Assembly (NCBI GenBank): GCA_021784265.1
Contig: JAJXTA010000085.1
Location: 1 to 8,627, forward strand
From: a bacterium
GTDB lineage: Bacteria; Verrucomicrobiota; Verrucomicrobiia; Limisphaerales; J093
Length of the DNA stretch: 8,627 nt
Reading direction: 5' to 3'
In this document: in pieces, positions 6,146 to 8,627 of the stretch
Layout: every line of letters starts with the position of its first letter
How positions within the stretch are numbered: position 1 is the first letter of the stretch
Translations under genes and position numbers: made by a program
The notes under the pieces: generated by a model
What the model saw: the letters and a program-made list of their open reading frames with translations, nothing else
What the model was told of the DNA's origin: nothing
The model's database searches: none

Positions 6146-7795
6146 TCAGGCCGGCTTCCGGGGGAGGAAGGTCGCGGTGCGCCGTTGGCCCTCGGCGATC
6201 TGGTCGGGGCTCATCTGGCGCATCAGGACCTCCCGCTGGGTGGTGGCGGGGGCCCAGCCCTGGGCGGCCGCCAGGTTGTGCCATTTGTAGGCCTCGACAA
6301 AGTCCTGGCGCACGGCCCGGCCCTGGGCGGAGAAACGTCCCACCGCCTCCTGTGCCTCGGCGTAACCCTGCTCGGCGGCGCGGCGGTACCACTTGAGGGC
6401 CTCGGCATCGTCGGGCGCCAGGCCAGTGCCGGCCTCGAGGCACGCGCCGAGGCGGTGCTGGGCCTGGGCTAGCCCCTGCTCGGCCGCCCGCCGGATCCAC
6501 CGGACGGCCTCGGCGGGATCACCGGCGACCAGCTTTCCTTCCAAGTACGAGGCCCCGAGCTTGAGGGCGGCCCCGGCATGACGATGCTCGGCCGCCTTGC
6601 GGACCCAGCTCAAGGCTTGGGCCGCGTCGGGCTCGACCCCTTTGCCTTCCTCGTAGCAGAGCGCCAAGCTGAACTGAGCGGCGGCCAAATCCTCGGCGGC
6701 CGCCGCTTGGAACCAACGGAGGGCCTCGCGGAAGTCTTGCGCCACCCCGAGGCCCTTGAGGTAGAGCAGGCCCAGCTCATGCTTGGCCTTGAGTAACCCC
6801 TGCTCGGCCGCCCGCCGGTACCAGGTGGCGGCCGCCGTGGGATTAGGTTCTACTCCCGCCCCTTTCTCGAACGATTGCCCGAGGAGGTACTGGGCCTCCG
6901 CAAAATCCTGTTCGGCCGCCCGCTGCAGCCACTTGGCGGCTTGGCTCAGGTCTTTGGGCACCCCCAAGCCCTGGCGGTAGAGGAGCGCGAGGTTGTACTG
7001 GGCCTGCGCGTGTTCCTGATCCGCCGCCCGCCGGAACCACTTGCCAGCCTCGTAGTGGGAGGCGGCGATGCCGAGGCCCTTCTGGTAACAGAGCCCGAGG
7101 CGAAACTGGCCTTCGGCCGCCCCGTGCTCGGCGGCCTTCAGCAGCCAGCCCACCGCCGCTTCGAAGTCGGGCGGCACCCCCTGGCCTTCCAGGTAACAGA
7201 CCCCGATCTTCACTTGGCCGGTGGGATCGTCCTGGTCCGCCGCCCGCAGATACCAAGTCGCCGCCAGGGCCAAGTTGTGGGGCACGCCCAGGCCCTTCTC
7301 GTGCAGGAACCCCAGCCTGACTTTCGCGGGCGCCAGCCCGCGCTCGGCCGCGCGGGTGTACCAGCCGGCGGCCAGGGTGGCGTCGGCCGGGCTCTCGCCG
7401 CGGTGTTCGTACCAGAGGCCCAAACGGTGCTGGGCCTCGGGATCTCCGGCCTCGGCCGCGCGCACCAAGTCCTGGATGGCCGGCGGACACTCGCCCGCAG
7501 AGGCCGGTTTGGCCGGGGGCGGCGCCGCCGGGGTCTTGGGCGCGCCCCCTTCCGCTCCCGTGCGGTGGAACCAGCGCGTGGCCTCGGCGTAGTTCAAAGG
7601 AGAGACTTCACCCGAGACTTGGTCGGCCTGGGGCAGGTGCTCCTGAAGCCGATAGCGCTGGGTGGTGGGGTTTTCCGCCCGGGTGATGATCTGGGTCTCG
7701 TCGGCGAGATTGGAGAGCGGAATGCTCTCACTCAGTTGCCCGGCGGTCGGGGCCTTGGGCCGCCACAGGGCCGCTACCTTTGAAAACACTTTCAT
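6146..7795 (-). CDS. Sel1-repeat (TPR-like) protein with eleven 36-residue repeats
   Basis: Scaffold-type protein of 549 residues. Sel1 repeats form paired helices that bind protein partners, so an enzymatic role is unlikely. Residues 118-513 hold eleven consecutive repeats of exactly 36 residues, each ending in a form of RAAEQG (such as 148-153, 328-333 and 472-477) with the inner pattern AQ..LGL.Y..G.GV. The array closes with EAYKWHNLAAAQG and a capping tail containing MSPDQIAEGQRR (528-539), a common end of bacterial Sel1 proteins. Residues 1-82 are not a recognised domain, and 83-100 are Pro/Ala-rich. No signal peptide or membrane span is visible, so it is probably cytoplasmic. An AGAGG site lies 4 nt before the ATG. 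It is 102 bp after the DHH gene and 147 bp before the gfo gene, which has its own promoter. Its biological role is unknown. Confidence 0.92.
   Translation of the reverse strand: MKVFSKVAALWRPKAPTAGQLSESIPLSNLADETQIITRAENPTTQRYRLQEHLPQADQVSGEVSPLNYAEATRWFHRTGAEGGAPKTPAAPPPAKPASAGECPPAIQDLVRAAEAGDPEAQHRLGLWYEHRGESPADATLAAGWYTRAAERGLAPAKVRLGFLHEKGLGVPHNLALAATWYLRAADQDDPTGQVKIGVCYLEGQGVPPDFEAAVGWLLKAAEHGAAEGQFRLGLCYQKGLGIAASHYEAGKWFRRAADQEHAQAQYNLALLYRQGLGVPKDLSQAAKWLQRAAEQDFAEAQYLLGQSFEKGAGVEPNPTAAATWYRRAAEQGLLKAKHELGLLYLKGLGVAQDFREALRWFQAAAAEDLAAAQFSLALCYEEGKGVEPDAAQALSWVRKAAEHRHAGAALKLGASYLEGKLVAGDPAEAVRWIRRAAEQGLAQAQHRLGACLEAGTGLAPDDAEALKWYRRAAEQGYAEAQEAVGRFSAQGRAVRQDFVEAYKWHNLAAAQGWAPATTQREVLMRQMSPDQIAEGQRRTATFLPRKPA
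6257..7444 (-). repeat. Tandem array of eleven 108-bp Sel1 coding repeats
   Basis: Eleven in-frame units (residues 118-153, then every 36 residues to 478-513) show no insertion or deletion between units. Nucleotide identity is still clear at some boundaries: the block GCTCGGCCGCCCGCCGG occurs near 6479 and again three units away near 6803, with close variants near 6910 and 7018. This points to internal duplication or ongoing homogenisation. Confidence 0.85.
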
Positions 7796-7799
7796 TGAA

Positions 7800-7804
7800 C
7801 CTCT
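7800..7804 (-). promoter_or_regulatory. Ribosome binding site of the Sel1 gene
   Basis: AGAGG on the minus strand, 4 nt before the ATG at 7793-7795. The spacing is short but workable and supports this start. No convincing promoter hexamers are seen in the 102-bp gap upstream. Confidence 0.5.
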
Positions 7805-7897
7805 GCGTTCGTGGCTCTAACCTAACTTGCCCGGCGGCGCCAAGGCGAGCCCGGAATGCGCGCCATGCTCCCGCGAACGCGGCCGCCGCGTGGCCGA

Positions 7898-8627
7898 TTA
7901 AGGCGCCGGGCGGGCGGCGGCCCGCGACGCGGGTGGGGCGGCGGGTGTCGGCGGGTCGAACAGTTGCTCCAGCGACTTGAGACCGGCCTCGGGCAAAGCC
8001 ACCGGGTTGAGCACCTGCCGCAGGTAGTCGATGGCATCGGGAATCTGCTGCACGGAGCGGGGGAGGGTGGCGCCGGCCGCGTTCGGGTGGCCGCCGCCTT
8101 TGAGCTTGTCGGCGAGGGTGAGGGCCTCGCCGTGGCGGCTGCGGAGGCTGGCGATCACCGTCCCGTTGCCCTTGCGGAAAAGGGTGGTCAGAACCGTGTA
8201 GGGGGTGGCGCGGTCGGCCAGTAACTGGTGGATGATGAGGTTGATGTTGCCCACCACCGTCTCCACGTAGCCGACCGTTGGGCTGAGGGGGAGGATGTTG
8301 GTCCGGCTCCAGGCCAAGCCCAGCGGGTCTTCCACCCGCCGCTTGACCGCCATGACCTCGAGCAACGGGTGGTCGAGGAGGCGCTCGAGCTGGCCGTCGA
8401 TGAGCGCGTGGAGATTCCAGAACTGGTAACTCTTCACCAGATTGGCGTAGTCGCTGGCCAAGGCGAAGTCGGGGGCCTCGACCTGGAACAAATCGGCGAC
8501 GTCGTTGAGGTGCACCAAGCGCTCGAGGGCGGGGGACCCGAGCCCGTGTTGGCAAGCGAGCTCGTAGCAGAGCCGGCCCGCAGACTTGGCGGGATCATGG
8601 ATGAGCTGGGCGTGCTTGGGCGTCGTG
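7898..8627 (-). CDS. DHH/DHHA1 family phosphoesterase, C-terminal part (N-terminus outside window)
   Basis: The frame is open from the right window edge to a TAA at 7898-7900, giving 242 residues of the C-terminal part. DHH superfamily proteins are metal-dependent phosphoesterases (nanoRNases, pAp phosphatases, exopolyphosphatase-like enzymes, RecJ). The best evidence is KLKGGGHPNAAGATLP in the DHHA1 substrate-binding domain, preceded by VIASLRSRHGEALTLA, the strand-turn-helix usual before the GGGH motif. Further upstream, DPAKSAGRLCYELA resembles the DP-x-x-SA-x-x-x-YE helix that follows the DHH motif in oligoribonuclease-like members. The catalytic DHH motif itself should lie just beyond the window. 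A TTG at 8516-8518 is not the real start, because homologous-looking sequence continues upstream without a stop. The last 20 or so residues are a Pro/Ala-rich tail. Which subfamily it belongs to is uncertain. Confidence 0.85.
   Translation of the reverse strand, partial: TTPKHAQLIHDPAKSAGRLCYELACQHGLGSPALERLVHLNDVADLFQVEAPDFALASDYANLVKSYQFWNLHALIDGQLERLLDHPLLEVMAVKRRVEDPLGLAWSRTNILPLSPTVGYVETVVGNINLIIHQLLADRATPYTVLTTLFRKGNGTVIASLRSRHGEALTLADKLKGGGHPNAAGATLPRSVQQIPDAIDYLRQVLNPVALPEAGLKSLEQLFDPPTPAAPPASRAAARPAP

Noticed and set aside
4247..6472. A 741-codon open frame on the plus strand across the MBOAT, oxidoreductase and Sel1 genes
   Set aside because: It crosses three unrelated genes and their promoter region and has no recognisable domain. 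It is an antisense shadow of GC-rich coding DNA.
7866..7897. Small palindromes CCGCG-AA-CGCGG and CGCGG-CCG-CCGCG after the DHH gene
   Set aside because: They have short stems, no T-tract, and lie in a GC-rich spacer where such palindromes are expected by chance. Not enough to call a terminator.
7898..8518. Treating the TTG at 8516-8518 as the true start of the DHH gene
   Set aside because: The frame stays open to the window edge, and the upstream residues (DPAKSAGRLCYELA) look like part of the DHH family fold, so the gene is truncated by the window.

Overview
This GC-rich 8.6 kb window has every recognisable gene on the minus strand. Read in the direction of transcription (right to left), it carries: a DHH/DHHA1 phosphoesterase (N-terminus beyond the right edge), a Sel1-repeat protein, a Tat-signal Gfo/Idh/MocA oxidoreductase, an AlgI-type MBOAT acyltransferase, fabG, acpP, fabF, and a family 4 uracil-DNA glycosylase (C-terminus beyond the left edge). 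It is chromosomal housekeeping DNA. No mobile element, CRISPR array, tRNA or rRNA gene is visible. The combination of a Tat-exported Gfo/Idh/MocA protein, a Pro/Ala-rich N-terminal extension on the UDG, a Sel1 protein and a compact fab cluster suggests the Planctomycetes-Verrucomicrobia-Chlamydiae group, most likely Verrucomicrobiota. This is an inference from gene content, not a phylogenetic result.

Right part (about 6.1-8.6 kb): the DHHA1 part of a nuclease/phosphatase-like protein, then a 549-residue protein with eleven Sel1 repeats of exactly 36 residues each. Middle (4.6-6.1 kb): the oxidoreductase starts a new transcription unit. It has a good sigma70-type promoter whose -35 box lies inside a perfect TTGACTT-N5-AAGTCAA dyad, a candidate operator. 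The MBOAT gene follows after a GC-rich hairpin.

Left part (0-3.2 kb): fabG, acpP and fabF give three components of type II fatty acid synthesis: 3-oxoacyl-ACP reduction, acyl carrier and chain-elongating condensation. acpP has its own promoter (TTGACG-N17-TAGACA) and the clearest Shine-Dalgarno site in the window. The most striking non-coding element is a textbook intrinsic terminator between acpP and fabF. Its U7 tract runs directly into the fabF ATG, so it probably lowers fabF expression relative to acpP.

Intergenic gaps are 60-174 bp, so no stretch over 300 bases lacks a gene. Very long open frames on the plus strand are antisense shadows of these genes and are not annotated. I found no wholly unknown system. 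The best leads are the acpP/fabF attenuator, the palindromic gfo promoter, the MBOAT gene with no visible SGNH partner beside fab genes, and the unusually regular Sel1 array with an unassigned N-terminal region.
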